Below are positions 1-9,571 of a DNA stretch of 35,748 nt, one piece after another. The DNA is from Sphingomonas bacterium. GTDB taxonomy: Bacteria > Pseudomonadota > Alphaproteobacteria > Sphingomonadales > Sphingomonadaceae. Position 1 is the first letter of the stretch. Every line of letters starts with the position of its first letter. The notes under the pieces were generated by a model that was not told the origin of the DNA, did not search any database, and saw only the letters and a program-made list of their open reading frames with translations. The stretch is taken from contig JAPKCG010000003.1 in the NCBI GenBank assembly GCA_028823055.1, positions 1-35,748 of the forward strand, in the 5' to 3' direction. Position numbers and translations under genes: made by a program.

Positions 1-2
1 GG

Positions 3-278
3 ACCCTTGCAACCATGCACGTCCGTCTCGCCGAAGGTTCGGATCCTCGCACGGTCGTACAGGCCGTCGAGCGGCAGCTTATTGATCGCTTTGAGATCGA
101 GCACCCCACGGTTGCCGTGGATTGGAGCGGCTCGGACAGTTGCAGCCTTTCGCCCGAACGGACTGCTGCTGCGCCGAACAAAGCCAGCCACGATCATAGT
201 GGCCACGACCATGGTCACGGCTCCGCCAAGAAGTCCACATGTGGCGGGGGTGCCGGAAAGCACGCTCACGCCCACTAA
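3..278 (+). CDS. C-terminal fragment of a cation diffusion facilitator (CzcD-like) with His-rich tail; 5' end outside window
   Basis: Frame is open to the window start; HVRLAEGSDPRTVVQAVERQLIDRFEIEHPTVAVDW resembles a CDF cytoplasmic C-terminal domain; tail HDHSGHDHGHG...KHAHAH. Confidence 0.72.
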   Translation, partial: TLATMHVRLAEGSDPRTVVQAVERQLIDRFEIEHPTVAVDWSGSDSCSLSPERTAAAPNKASHDHSGHDHGHGSAKKSTCGGGAGKHAHAH

Positions 279-620
279 CCGATCCGAGCCCCCCGCTCGG
301 TCCCGTCGCCCCTGCCGCCCCAGAGCGGGGGCGACGGCTTCCCTCGAACAACCCGGGGCGGACTACAGGTTGTTCCGTTCGAAGTTCTCACGCCAGACGC
401 TGTGCCCAACCTCGTCACGTGTGAGCTAATAGGGCAAAGAACTAATGCTCTGTTTCAAGCCATGACAAAAGATATAGTCATTTTTCTGTCATATGAATTC
501 AGTGCTCGTTTCCGTTGTCTTAAATAAGGTGCGATCTTTAAGATGCGCATTACAAGACGAAGTGATGATACGGAATAACATTAACGGCGATCATGGTTCG
601 TTGAAGATTTAGGTTCTCGG

Positions 621-986
621 ATGACATCCTTGGGAAAGCCGATTATGTACCTCGCCATGCGCCGCTTAGGACGTTTCCTTCTCTGCCTGCTGTCGTTGTC
701 CATGCTGACGACGACGCTTGTGCATGCTCTGGAAGTTCCCAGCGCTCCGACCATCGAATGTTCGGGCTATGTGCATAGCGATGGCGACATGGATCAGACG
801 CAAGGCGATACCGACAAGGCGATGCCGCACCATCACGGCGGCTGCCATGGTTCGTCAGCGTTCGTGCCGACCCTTGCCAATAGCGACATGATCTCTCTGG
901 CACTGACCGCTCCGGTGGTCATCCCTCAACCTATATCCTCCAAGCGCTGGGCCATCGGCCCTAACCTGCGCCCGCCGATAGCCTGA
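621..986 (+). CDS. Small secreted/periplasmic His-rich protein upstream of czcCBA
   Basis: N-terminal hydrophobic signal (LGRFLLCLLSLSMLTTTLVHA) and HHHGGCHG motif; co-directional with czcC. Confidence 0.6.
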   Translation: MTSLGKPIMYLAMRRLGRFLLCLLSLSMLTTTLVHALEVPSAPTIECSGYVHSDGDMDQTQGDTDKAMPHHHGGCHGSSAFVPTLANSDMISLALTAPVVIPQPISSKRWAIGPNLRPPIA

Positions 987-1060
987 CAGAGCCATAGCGG
1001 ATTGCTGCGCCTGAATTCGGGCCAGTGGTCATCCATGCCTCGTGTTCAGGATTCCCTTTC

Positions 1061-2323
1061 ATGTTCCGATCCATTGCAGCCTTGCTGGCTGCCGTGTCCT
1101 GCGTCGCTGTGGCGCAGGCACAGGAAACGCCTGCTGCGGTAGCAGGGGCGTTACCCTACACCCTTGACCAGGCGGTTGCCGCTGCTGGCGGCAGTGCGCC
1201 GGCGGCAGAAGCTGCACAGGCCAATGTCGAGGCGGCGCGTGCCGCTCGTACCGTCGCTGGCCTTCGACCCAACCCGACCGTGCAGACCCAAGTAGAGAAC
1301 ATCGCGGGGAGCGGACCGTATAGCGGCGTTGGCAGTGCCGAATCGACGGTCAGTGTCGCAATCCCGATCGAGCTGGGCGGTAAGCGCTCGGCACGCATTG
1401 CGGTCGCTAATGCTCAGACCAATCGGGCTCTGCTCGTCTCGGCCATCACACAGGCGGACATCAGGCTACAGGTCACCCAGCTCTATGTGGAGGCAGTTGC
1501 AGCCGAACGCCGTGTCGAGACCGCACGCGATCAGTCTCGCATTGCCGGCGATGCCGCTAATGCCGCCAGTGTTCGCGTAAAGGCCGGGCGCGCCTCACCG
1601 ATCGAGGAACAACGCGCCAACGTGGCCAAAATCAACGCCGACGCCGAGTTGATCCGAACCATTCGTCTGGCTCAGGCATCCCGGGCCAATCTGGCTCGTC
1701 GGATAGGGCAATCGGTGGACGGTCCGCTGGATACGGCATGGCTCGAGCGTTTGCCGCATGGATATGGTCCAGATGTTCCACCGACTGCAGCAGGCACGCT
1801 TGCTCTAGCGGCAGCGGACGCCGATCTGGCAGTTGCTGACGCGAATGTCCGGCTTGCCCGATCGCAACGGGTCCCCGATCTCGAAGCTGGACCTGGTGTA
1901 CGCAGACTTTCGGCCACCAACGACACCGCGCTCATCTTCACCGTCACCATGCCGATCCCGATCTTCAATTCGGGCAGGGCCGCCGTCACGCAGGCCCGAG
2001 CGCAGCGCAATCAGGTGGAAGCGCAGAAGCGAATGACTGCGCTCGATATCGAGCAGGCCATAACCGATGCGCAAGCGGCCGCATCCAACGCTGCCGTGAC
2101 CGCTCAAACTGCGACCGGACCTGCTCTTGAAGCAGCCCGCGAGGCGGCCCGCATCGCCCGTATCGGCTATCGGGAAGGCAAGTTCAGTCAGCTCGACCTG
2201 CTCGATGCGGAGCGAACGCTGGCGCAGACACGGCTCGCTGCCATCGACGCGCTCACCTCCTACCAGAATGCCCGTGCGCAGCTGGAGCGCCTGACCGCGC
2301 CAGCGCCGGAACAGGGGAACTGA
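1061..2323 (+). CDS. czcC: CzcC-like TolC-family outer membrane efflux protein (ORF track start 1025; ATG at 1061 precedes the signal peptide)
   Basis: TolC/CzcC-type sequence (YTLDQAVAAA..., repeated coiled-coil regions, GYREGKFSQLDLLDAERTL) and position before CzcB and CzcA. Confidence 0.9.
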   Translation: MFRSIAALLAAVSCVAVAQAQETPAAVAGALPYTLDQAVAAAGGSAPAAEAAQANVEAARAARTVAGLRPNPTVQTQVENIAGSGPYSGVGSAESTVSVAIPIELGGKRSARIAVANAQTNRALLVSAITQADIRLQVTQLYVEAVAAERRVETARDQSRIAGDAANAASVRVKAGRASPIEEQRANVAKINADAELIRTIRLAQASRANLARRIGQSVDGPLDTAWLERLPHGYGPDVPPTAAGTLALAAADADLAVADANVRLARSQRVPDLEAGPGVRRLSATNDTALIFTVTMPIPIFNSGRAAVTQARAQRNQVEAQKRMTALDIEQAITDAQAAASNAAVTAQTATGPALEAAREAARIARIGYREGKFSQLDLLDAERTLAQTRLAAIDALTSYQNARAQLERLTAPAPEQGN

Positions 2324-2326
2324 TCC

Positions 2327-3496
2327 ATGCAATCCAGGAAGATCATCCACGCCGCTCTGCCTTTGTCGCTCATGCTCGCACTCGCCGCGTGCGGCGGTGG
2401 CACCGAGGAGACTGCGAACAATAAGGCCGCGCCTGCTGCTGAACATGAGGAGGGTGGCAACGCCCATGCGGACGAGGGCAAGATCACGCTGAGCGCCGAC
2501 CAGATTGCTTCGGCCGGCATTCAGACCGCTCGGCCTCTGTTGGGAGGTGCGGGTACGATCGAGCTACCCGCTACTATCGATGGAGATCCACAAGGCACGC
2601 AGGTCGTGTCGGCCGCAATCGGCGGCCGTGTCGTGTCGTTGACCCGCAACCTTGGACAAGCGATCGGCCGGGGGCAAACGCTCGCGATCATCGAGAGCCG
2701 CGAGGCTGCATCTCTCAATGCCGAAACAGAGGCTGCCCGTGCGCGGCTGTCCCTGGCAAACAGCAATCTCGCGCGTGAGCAGCGATTGTTTTCGCAGCGT
2801 GTATCGCCCGAGCAGGACCTCATTGCCGCTCGCACAGCAGCGACCGAGGCCCGGATTGCGCTTCGTCTGGCGCAGCAACAGGTCGCGGCAGCCGGGACTG
2901 GGGGTGGGGGCCTCAATCGCATCGGCATCGTGGCACCTATGTCGGGCCAAGTGATCGGCCGTAGCGTGGTGCTGGGCCAAACGGTCGCTGCCGACGCCGA
3001 GCTGTTCCGCGTCGCAAATCTTTCCAGCGTCTCGCTCTCACTCAACCTTCAGGCCCAAGACGCCGGTCGGGTTCGTCCGGGCGCCACGGTGAGCGTCAAG
3101 GCTGGGGGTCGCCACGCAACTGCGAAAATCACATTCGTGTCGCCAGCGCTCGATGCCAACACCCGGCTCGTCCCCGTGATCGCGACGCTCGACAATCGAG
3201 AGGGTATCTGGCGTGTCGGCGAGCCGGTGACTGCGTCGATTGCCCTGGCGGCAAGCGGGGGCGACAGTACAGTCCACGTGCCTTTGACCGCCGTGCAGAC
3301 GGACGAGGGTAAGTCGATCGTCTTCGTGCGGACAAAGACCGGTTTCCAGGCGACGGCTGTCCAGCTTGGCGACACGGCTGGCGACAGCGTGATCATCAAG
3401 TCGGGTCTCAAGGGCACCGAGGAGATCGCAACCGTCAACAGCTTCACGCTCAAGGCCGAGCTCGGCAAGGGCGAAGCCACCCATGAGGATCATTGA
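2327..3496 (+). CDS. czcB: CzcB-like RND periplasmic adaptor with lipobox
   Basis: Lipobox LALAACGGG; MFP motifs (GGRVVSLTRNLGQAIGRGQTLAIIES, APMSGQVIGRSVVLGQTV). Confidence 0.92.
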   Translation: MQSRKIIHAALPLSLMLALAACGGGTEETANNKAAPAAEHEEGGNAHADEGKITLSADQIASAGIQTARPLLGGAGTIELPATIDGDPQGTQVVSAAIGGRVVSLTRNLGQAIGRGQTLAIIESREAASLNAETEAARARLSLANSNLAREQRLFSQRVSPEQDLIAARTAATEARIALRLAQQQVAAAGTGGGGLNRIGIVAPMSGQVIGRSVVLGQTVAADAELFRVANLSSVSLSLNLQAQDAGRVRPGATVSVKAGGRHATAKITFVSPALDANTRLVPVIATLDNREGIWRVGEPVTASIALAASGGDSTVHVPLTAVQTDEGKSIVFVRTKTGFQATAVQLGDTAGDSVIIKSGLKGTEEIATVNSFTLKAELGKGEATHEDH

Positions 3497-3499
3497 GCC

Positions 3500-6400
3500 A
3501 TGATCGCCCCCATCGTAAACTGGGCGGTCGACAAGCGCTGGCTCGTCCTGCTGCTAACCGCCCTTGCCGCCGTGATTGGCGCTGTCGCGCTGTATCGCCT
3601 GCCGATCGACGCAGTCCCCGACATCACCAACAACCAGGTCCAGATCAACGTTCGCGCGCCCGCGCTTTCGCCTGAACTGGTCGAGAAGCAGGTTGCCTTC
3701 CCGATCGAAACCGCGCTGGCCGGAATTCCCGGCCTTGAATATAGCCGCTCGCTCAGCCGGAACGGCTTTGCACAGGTCACGGCGGTCTTTTCGGAAGACA
3801 CCGACATATTCTTCGCCCGGCAGCAGGTGGGCGAGCGTCTGACCGGCGTGTCCGAGAATTTGCCGGACGGCGTGACCCCAGAGATGGGGCCGATCGCGAC
3901 GGGGCTGGGCGAGGTCTATATGTGGACCGTCCGGCTGGAGCACCGCAAGGATGACAAGCATCAGCCCGGCGAACCCGGCATGCAGCCCGATGGGAGCTAC
4001 ATTACGCCAGAAGGCGAACGGCTGACCAACGACGCTGACAAGGCGACTTATTTGAGGACGGCCCAGGACTGGATCGTCTCGCCATTGCTCAAGAATACGC
4101 AGGGCCTTGCAGGCGTCGATTCGATCGGTGGCTTTGCCAAGCAATTCCTCGTCGTCCCCGATGTCCAGCGCCTGGCGTCAATGGGTATCACCCTGACGCA
4201 GCTCAGCACGGCTCTGGAGCGCAATAACACAAGCGTCGGAGGAGGCTTCGTCAATCGCAATGGTGAAGGCCTGGCAGTCCGGGCTGATGCCCTTGTCCGA
4301 AATGCCGACGAACTCTCCAAGATCGTGGTGGCGACCAGGGAGGGCGTCCCTATCACCCTTTCTCAGGTCGCTTCTGTCCGTACTGGTCAGGCAATCCGCA
4401 TGGGATCTGCCTCGGAGAACGGCACAGAGGTGGTCGTCGGCACCGCGATCATGCGGATCGGTGAAAACAGTCGCACGGTCGCGACGGCTGTCGCCACGCG
4501 ACTGGAGGAGATCAATGCTTCGCTGCCGCCCGACGTAATCGTCCAGCCGGTACTCGACCGTACGGCGCTGGTGAACTCAACCATCAAAACGGTTGCCAAG
4601 AACCTCAGCGAAGGCGCGCTGCTGGTTATCGTCGTGCTGTTCCTCCTGCTCGGCAACTTCCGTGCCGCGCTCATTGCCGCAATCATCATTCCAATCACCA
4701 TGATGCTGACGGGTTTTGGCATGTTGCGGGCCGGCGTGTCGGCCAACCTCATGAGCCTTGGCGCGCTCGACTTCGGCCTCATTGTCGATGGCGCTGTCAT
4801 CATCGTCGAGAACGCCTTGCGACGCATGGCGGAGAATCAGCATCGCGAAGGGCGTCTGCTGAGCGTGAAGGAACGTCTCGACACTGTCGCTTCTGCGGCA
4901 CGCGAGATGATCAAGCCGTCGGTCTATGGCCAGGCGATCATCATCCTCGTCTATGTGCCGCTGCTCACCTTGACCGGCGTCGAAGGCAAGACCTTCGTTC
5001 CGATGGCGCTCACCGTCATCATAGCATTGGTCTGCGCTTTCATCCTTTCGCTGACCTTTGTGCCCGCCGCGATCGCCTTGTGGCTCTCCAAGCGGATCGA
5101 GGAGAAAGAAGGGCGGATCATGGGCTGGCTCAAGGCCCGCTACGAACCTGGTCTCGATCGGGCAATGAAGCGGCCGGTCGTCACTGTCGGCGCGGGCGTC
5201 GGTGGCTTCGCTCTGGCAATACTGGCCTTCATGTCGCTGGGGCAGGTCTTCTTGCCTCAGCTCGATGAAGGTGACCTCCTGATTCAGGCACTGCGTATTC
5301 CGGCTACATCGGTTCAGCAGAGCCAGGCAATGCAGGTCCCCATCGAGCAGATGATGTCGAAGCAACCGGAGGTGAAGTTCGTCTTCTCCAAGACGGGTAC
5401 GGCCGAACTGGCATCCGACCCAATGCCGCCCAATGCTACCGACATGTTCGTCATTCTGAAGGACCGGAAAGACTGGCCGGACCCAAGCCTCACAAAGGAG
5501 GCGCTCATCTCCCGCATCGAAGGGCAGCTCAGCAAAATTCCCGGCAACGCTTATGAAATCACCCAACCGATCCAGATGCGCTTCAACGAGCTCATCGCCG
5601 GCGTCCGCGGTGACATTGCGGTCAAGGTCTTTGGAGATGACTTCAACACGATGAACGCAACTGCGGAAAAGATCGCCAGCGTTCTGCGCCGAACCAATGG
5701 TGCCGTCGACGTGAAGGTTGAGCAGACCACAGGTCTTCCCATGCTCGACATTCGGGTCAATCGTGATGCCATGGCTCGTCTCGGCGTTACCGCCCAGGAC
5801 GTGCAGGATATCGTCAATGCGACCCTGGGCGGGCAGCCGTCAGGCATGATTTTCGAGGGCGATCGCCGCTTTCCTGTGGTGATCCGTCTTTCTGAAGATC
5901 AGCGCGCCGACATATCCTTGCTGAGCCAGGTGCAGGTCCCGACGCCAAGTGGGCAGTTCGTCCCCCTGGCAAGCGTCGCTGATATCCGCGTCATCGATGG
6001 TCCTAACCAAATCAGCCGCGAAAACGGAAAGCGGCGCGTCGTCGTCCAGGCGAACGTCCGCGGCCGTGACGTCGGTAGCGTCGTGGCCGATGCCCAGGCT
6101 GCCATTGGCAAGGATGTACGTCTTCCGCCAGGCAGCTATCTCGAGTGGGGTGGTCAGTTCGAGAATCTGGCATCGGCGCAGGCGCGTCTGCAACTGGTGA
6201 TCCCGGCATGTTTCGTCCTGATCCTGCTGCTTCTCTATGGTGCGCTGGGGTCGGTGCGCGATGCTGCGATCGTTTTCACCGGCGTCCCGCTCGCTCTGGT
6301 GGGCGGCGTGCTTGCCCTCTTCCTGCGTGGCATGGACTTCTCCATCTCCGCAGCGGTCGGTTTCATCGCTCTGTCCGGCATTGCGGTCCTGCACGGTCTG

Positions 6401-6727
6401 GTGCGGGTCTCCTCGATCCAGGATCTCATGCGGACGGGCATGGACCGGGCAGAGGCTGCGCGCACTGGCGCCCTCCAGCGGCTTCGGCCGGTGGTCATGA
6501 CCGCGTTGGTGGCAAGCCTTGGGTTCGTGCCGATGGCGCTGGGCAGCGGCGCCGGGGCGGAAGTCCAGAAGCCGCTGGCGACGGTGGTTATCGGCGGCCT
6601 GATCTCGGCGACCCTTCTGACCTTGTTCGTCCTGCCTACGCTCTATGCGCGCTATGGACGCACGAAGATGGCCTCGCGAGAGGCCACCGACGGCAGGATC
6701 TCTCCACCTGCGCAGCCGCAGCACTGA
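3500..6727 (+). CDS. czcA: CzcA-like heavy-metal efflux RND permease, divalent-cation type
   Basis: 1075 aa; contains DFGLIVDGAVIIVEN, a divalent-metal HME-RND TM4 signature; N-terminus VDAVPDITNNQVQINVRAP. Confidence 0.95.
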   Translation: MIAPIVNWAVDKRWLVLLLTALAAVIGAVALYRLPIDAVPDITNNQVQINVRAPALSPELVEKQVAFPIETALAGIPGLEYSRSLSRNGFAQVTAVFSEDTDIFFARQQVGERLTGVSENLPDGVTPEMGPIATGLGEVYMWTVRLEHRKDDKHQPGEPGMQPDGSYITPEGERLTNDADKATYLRTAQDWIVSPLLKNTQGLAGVDSIGGFAKQFLVVPDVQRLASMGITLTQLSTALERNNTSVGGGFVNRNGEGLAVRADALVRNADELSKIVVATREGVPITLSQVASVRTGQAIRMGSASENGTEVVVGTAIMRIGENSRTVATAVATRLEEINASLPPDVIVQPVLDRTALVNSTIKTVAKNLSEGALLVIVVLFLLLGNFRAALIAAIIIPITMMLTGFGMLRAGVSANLMSLGALDFGLIVDGAVIIVENALRRMAENQHREGRLLSVKERLDTVASAAREMIKPSVYGQAIIILVYVPLLTLTGVEGKTFVPMALTVIIALVCAFILSLTFVPAAIALWLSKRIEEKEGRIMGWLKARYEPGLDRAMKRPVVTVGAGVGGFALAILAFMSLGQVFLPQLDEGDLLIQALRIPATSVQQSQAMQVPIEQMMSKQPEVKFVFSKTGTAELASDPMPPNATDMFVILKDRKDWPDPSLTKEALISRIEGQLSKIPGNAYEITQPIQMRFNELIAGVRGDIAVKVFGDDFNTMNATAEKIASVLRRTNGAVDVKVEQTTGLPMLDIRVNRDAMARLGVTAQDVQDIVNATLGGQPSGMIFEGDRRFPVVIRLSEDQRADISLLSQVQVPTPSGQFVPLASVADIRVIDGPNQISRENGKRRVVVQANVRGRDVGSVVADAQAAIGKDVRLPPGSYLEWGGQFENLASAQARLQLVIPACFVLILLLLYGALGSVRDAAIVFTGVPLALVGGVLALFLRGMDFSISAAVGFIALSGIAVLHGLVRVSSIQDLMRTGMDRAEAARTGALQRLRPVVMTALVASLGFVPMALGSGAGAEVQKPLATVVIGGLISATLLTLFVLPTLYARYGRTKMASREATDGRISPPAQPQH

Positions 6728-6795
6728 AGAGGGGGGAGGGCCGCAGCTGCCGCCCTCCCATCCTTTCCCGTTAATCGAGCCAGAGGATCGAACCG

Positions 6796-6957
6796 ATGAG
6801 CGAGGAAACCATGTTCGATCCTGCCATCGCAGATGCCCGGAACACGCCTCTCCCGGCCGATCTCAAAAAATGTGTGTCGTTGTATCAGCCGGCAACGGGT
6901 TTCCGGCCAGGCCCCTTACACCCCACCAAGTACCAGCCAGGGGCCACCGGTCGATGA
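6796..6957 (+). CDS. Small ORF (53 aa), MSEETMFDPAIADARNTPLPADLKKCVSLYQPATGFRPGPLHPTKYQPGATGR; absent from the ORF track
   Basis: ATG at 6796, TGA at 6955-6957 overlapping the ATG at 6954 (ATGA) of the next ORF. Confidence 0.5.
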   Translation: MSEETMFDPAIADARNTPLPADLKKCVSLYQPATGFRPGPLHPTKYQPGATGR

Positions 6958-7402
6958 GGAGGCTCAATTCACGCCCCCTCGGATTGGGCTTAGCGGGCTG
7001 CGCGATCCTCGGCGTGCTCGGCGTGCTCGGCGTGGGATTGGCGGCCGGCCTGCTCAGCGGCGCGTCCAAGGACCTCTCGAAGCTAGAAAGATTCGAGTTC
7101 TCGATCGAGCCAGGCGAAACGCATCGGATCGGATCGTGGCTTACATGGTTGCGGGCGGGAGGATGAGGTTCGATAGCGACAGCGGAGCTGGCAGGGTTCG
7201 CTACCGCCTTCGTCTGGAAGACGGTCATAGCAGTTCTCTCATCGCCAATGGCGTTACATCGGCGAAGCAGCGAGGTGAACTAAGCCCTCAACATGGCAGC
7301 CTCTACGAATGGACCTGGGACAACCTCTCGCCGGGGCCGGTCCATGTCATCTTTTGTGCAGAAGGCGATTTCGATATTCTGGACAGGGTGGATGTTCGCT
7401 GA
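6954..7402 (+). pseudogene. Membrane-anchored small protein interrupted by a 5-bp tandem duplication
   Basis: Frame of 6954 encodes MRRLNSRPLGLGLAGCAILGV...EPGETHRI; at 7123-7136 the sequence is ATCGG-ATCGG-ATCG; deleting 5 bp joins it to ...VAYMVAGGRMRFDSDSGAGRVRYRLRLEDG...DILDRVDVR, ending at 7402. Confidence 0.7.
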
Positions 7403-7428
7403 TGTTGCCACTCTGAGCTCTGCGGCAT

Positions 7429-7980
7429 TCACCCTCCACTGTTCACCAGCGGCGTGTTGATCAGGTTGTCCCGCCATTCTGCGATCGATGGCAAGAGGTT
7501 CGAGAGTTCCAGCGCTCGGCCGTCAAGAAGCACCGCCAACAAATTTGCGCATGTATAGTCTTCCCATGGGGTGACAGCTTCGATCTGCTGAAGCGTCCTT
7601 AGCGCATTGCCTTTCAACGTACCGCCATCGAGCCCGTTAAGAGCCTCGATCCACTCTTCCATGTGCTTCCAGTAATTGGCCGCCGCGTTGAGCGCTGCGG
7701 CCAATGACAGGCCGCCCCGCAGGATCGGCGGCACCTTCAACGCATCGATCAGACTGATCCCCAGACCGGTTCGGGTAGCGGTAAGATAGCGCTGAATGGC
7801 AATGAAGCCATGACCTATAAAATACTCGCCGGCGTCACAGAGCCCGTCAGATTCGGGGTCACGGGATGACACGATCGCTGCATTGATCCGACAAATTTCA
7901 ATGTCCAGCAGCTTCAAGTGCCTGCCGAGCAAGGCAAAATCCGCATCAGCGTAATCCCCACCGACCCTAATAATCGCCAT
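7429..7980 (-). CDS. Hypothetical protein, second gene of a two-gene cassette
   Basis: ORF starting MAIIRVGGDYADAD...; its start overlaps the stop of the upstream AbiV-like gene. Confidence 0.6.
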   Translation of the reverse strand: MAIIRVGGDYADADFALLGRHLKLLDIEICRINAAIVSSRDPESDGLCDAGEYFIGHGFIAIQRYLTATRTGLGISLIDALKVPPILRGGLSLAAALNAAANYWKHMEEWIEALNGLDGGTLKGNALRTLQQIEAVTPWEDYTCANLLAVLLDGRALELSNLLPSIAEWRDNLINTPLVNSGG

Positions 7981-8857
7981 GGTGCTCATAGCCAACTTCG
8001 GACCAGTAGGCAGCTTCACGATCGGCATTCAGCTGATCCAGCGAGGCTGGTATCATCGTGAAATCGAGATTGTACATCGGCATCTGCCAGAACTGGTGAA
8101 ACCAGCGCACATGTTCCTGGGTCGCGCTTTCGGATACCAACTCTTCGTCTTCGAGGCGCTTGGCCAACTGCCGCGTCAGGTCTCTGACATGGCCAGAATG
8201 CTCCTTGGCCCGAAAATCGACGGTGCCCCAGATATCGCTGGCCGCCTCTAACCCTGCCCTCGAAAATACGCCTACAGCATCGAGCGCCTCGATCAGCGTC
8301 AGTGCGAAGGGGCGTGTATGTATGCCCAAGCTCGAGAAGAGCGTCGGGTCACTCCACTGCGGTACACCATCTTCGTGCTGTTCGATGTCAGCGTAGAGGG
8401 TGCTCTCGCGGCTGTAGATTGCCCAGTTCGGCAGGATATATTCGCTCATTCCGCCTTCGAGATAATGGCCCTGGCGTTCGCTATCGACATAGTCCTGTAA
8501 CTGCTCGACGTTGACGGGCCGCCAGCTCTGCGCCTTGGCGTATATGAGCCTGGCAAGATGGCTGTAGAAGTTCTTCACAATGCGCCCGATGCGCCCATCG
8601 ACCTTGGAAGGCGGGCATCGAACCAGATCGAGCAAGATCAGCGCTTTCGCAGATTCTTCCTCGGCGAAGCCTTCGAGAACAGACGCTTCCCGGGGATTGT
8701 CGGTCAGCTTCTCAGCGGCGTTCCAAAACCCACGCGCGCTTGTCAGAATGATCGTCAGGCCCTCGGCAATGAAGTCTAGCCGCTCCGACTGCGCCATCTC
8801 ACGCATCGCGCCGGCCTTCTTGGCGCCATAGGGAACAGAATTACGCTGTGTCGTCAT
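7967..8857 (-). CDS. AbiV-like / HEPN-type hypothetical protein (possible abortive-infection relative)
   Basis: IAEGLTIILTSARGFWNAAEKL...LEGFAEEESAKALILLDLVRCP resembles the AbiV helical motif with EE..K; remote similarity only. Confidence 0.5.
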   Translation of the reverse strand: MTTQRNSVPYGAKKAGAMREMAQSERLDFIAEGLTIILTSARGFWNAAEKLTDNPREASVLEGFAEEESAKALILLDLVRCPPSKVDGRIGRIVKNFYSHLARLIYAKAQSWRPVNVEQLQDYVDSERQGHYLEGGMSEYILPNWAIYSRESTLYADIEQHEDGVPQWSDPTLFSSLGIHTRPFALTLIEALDAVGVFSRAGLEAASDIWGTVDFRAKEHSGHVRDLTRQLAKRLEDEELVSESATQEHVRWFHQFWQMPMYNLDFTMIPASLDQLNADREAAYWSEVGYEHHGDY

Positions 8858-9056
8858 GTGTAGCTCAAGACAGTGGCGGAAGGGGCGTGTTGGAACTGAA
8901 CGATATTAGCATCGGCAAGTCTACGGTTCATGGAGACACGCGATGCTTTGTCCATTGATTACGGCTGCTGCATTCGCGAGGAAATCAAGATTTCTATGTC
9001 GAAACCTTGTTTTTCCGCCGCAGGGGCGTGCCAGTGGCTTACCGCGGCCTGCATCA

Positions 9057-9527
9057 TCAGGTGACCCGCCTTTTGGTAATCGACTGGTGCCTTAGCCGCG
9101 CCACGCCATCGGGTTTGTAGACGCTCCCGCGGTCTTCAGCCGGCTCTTCCAGGTCCGCGATGATCGGGCAGTCTGGTCGGGCATCGCCGACACAGCCAGT
9201 AACGAGTGTCTGAAGCGTCCCGCGCATCTGCTCGAGAGCGGTGATCCGGGCACTCAACTCGTCTATATGGGATTGGGCAATCTTCTTTACATCCGCACTC
9301 TGTCGCGAACGGTCCCGCCACAGGCTCAACAAGTCGTTGATCTCGGCGACCGCAAATCCCATGTCCCGCGCCCGACGAATGAAGCGCAGATTGTGAACAT
9401 CGGCATCCGAATAATCGCGATACCCGGAGTCGCGCCGGTCAGCCTTTGGGATGAGGCCAGTTTGTTCATAGTAGCGGATCATCTTGGCGGATACGCCTGA
9501 CGCCTTTGCGGCTTGCCCTATGTTCAT
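9057..9527 (-). CDS. cueR: CueR-type MerR-family Cu(I) regulator, copy 1
   Basis: [26 protein letters not shown] MerR HTH; C-x7-C loop (CVGDARPDC). Confidence 0.88.
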   Translation of the reverse strand: MNIGQAAKASGVSAKMIRYYEQTGLIPKADRRDSGYRDYSDADVHNLRFIRRARDMGFAVAEINDLLSLWRDRSRQSADVKKIAQSHIDELSARITALEQMRGTLQTLVTGCVGDARPDCPIIADLEEPAEDRGSVYKPDGVARLRHQSITKRRVT

Positions 9528-9571
9528 TCCTCTTCTCCTGCGCTCAGGGTCCCTGGATAGTATCTCGCTTT

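Noticed and set aside
4577-5566. 329-aa minus-strand ORF
   Set aside because: Antisense to czcA; shadow ORF.
7123-7136. Programmed ribosomal frameshift as explanation for the split gene
   Set aside because: No slippery heptamer or following structure evident; a simple 5-bp repeat unit explains it better.
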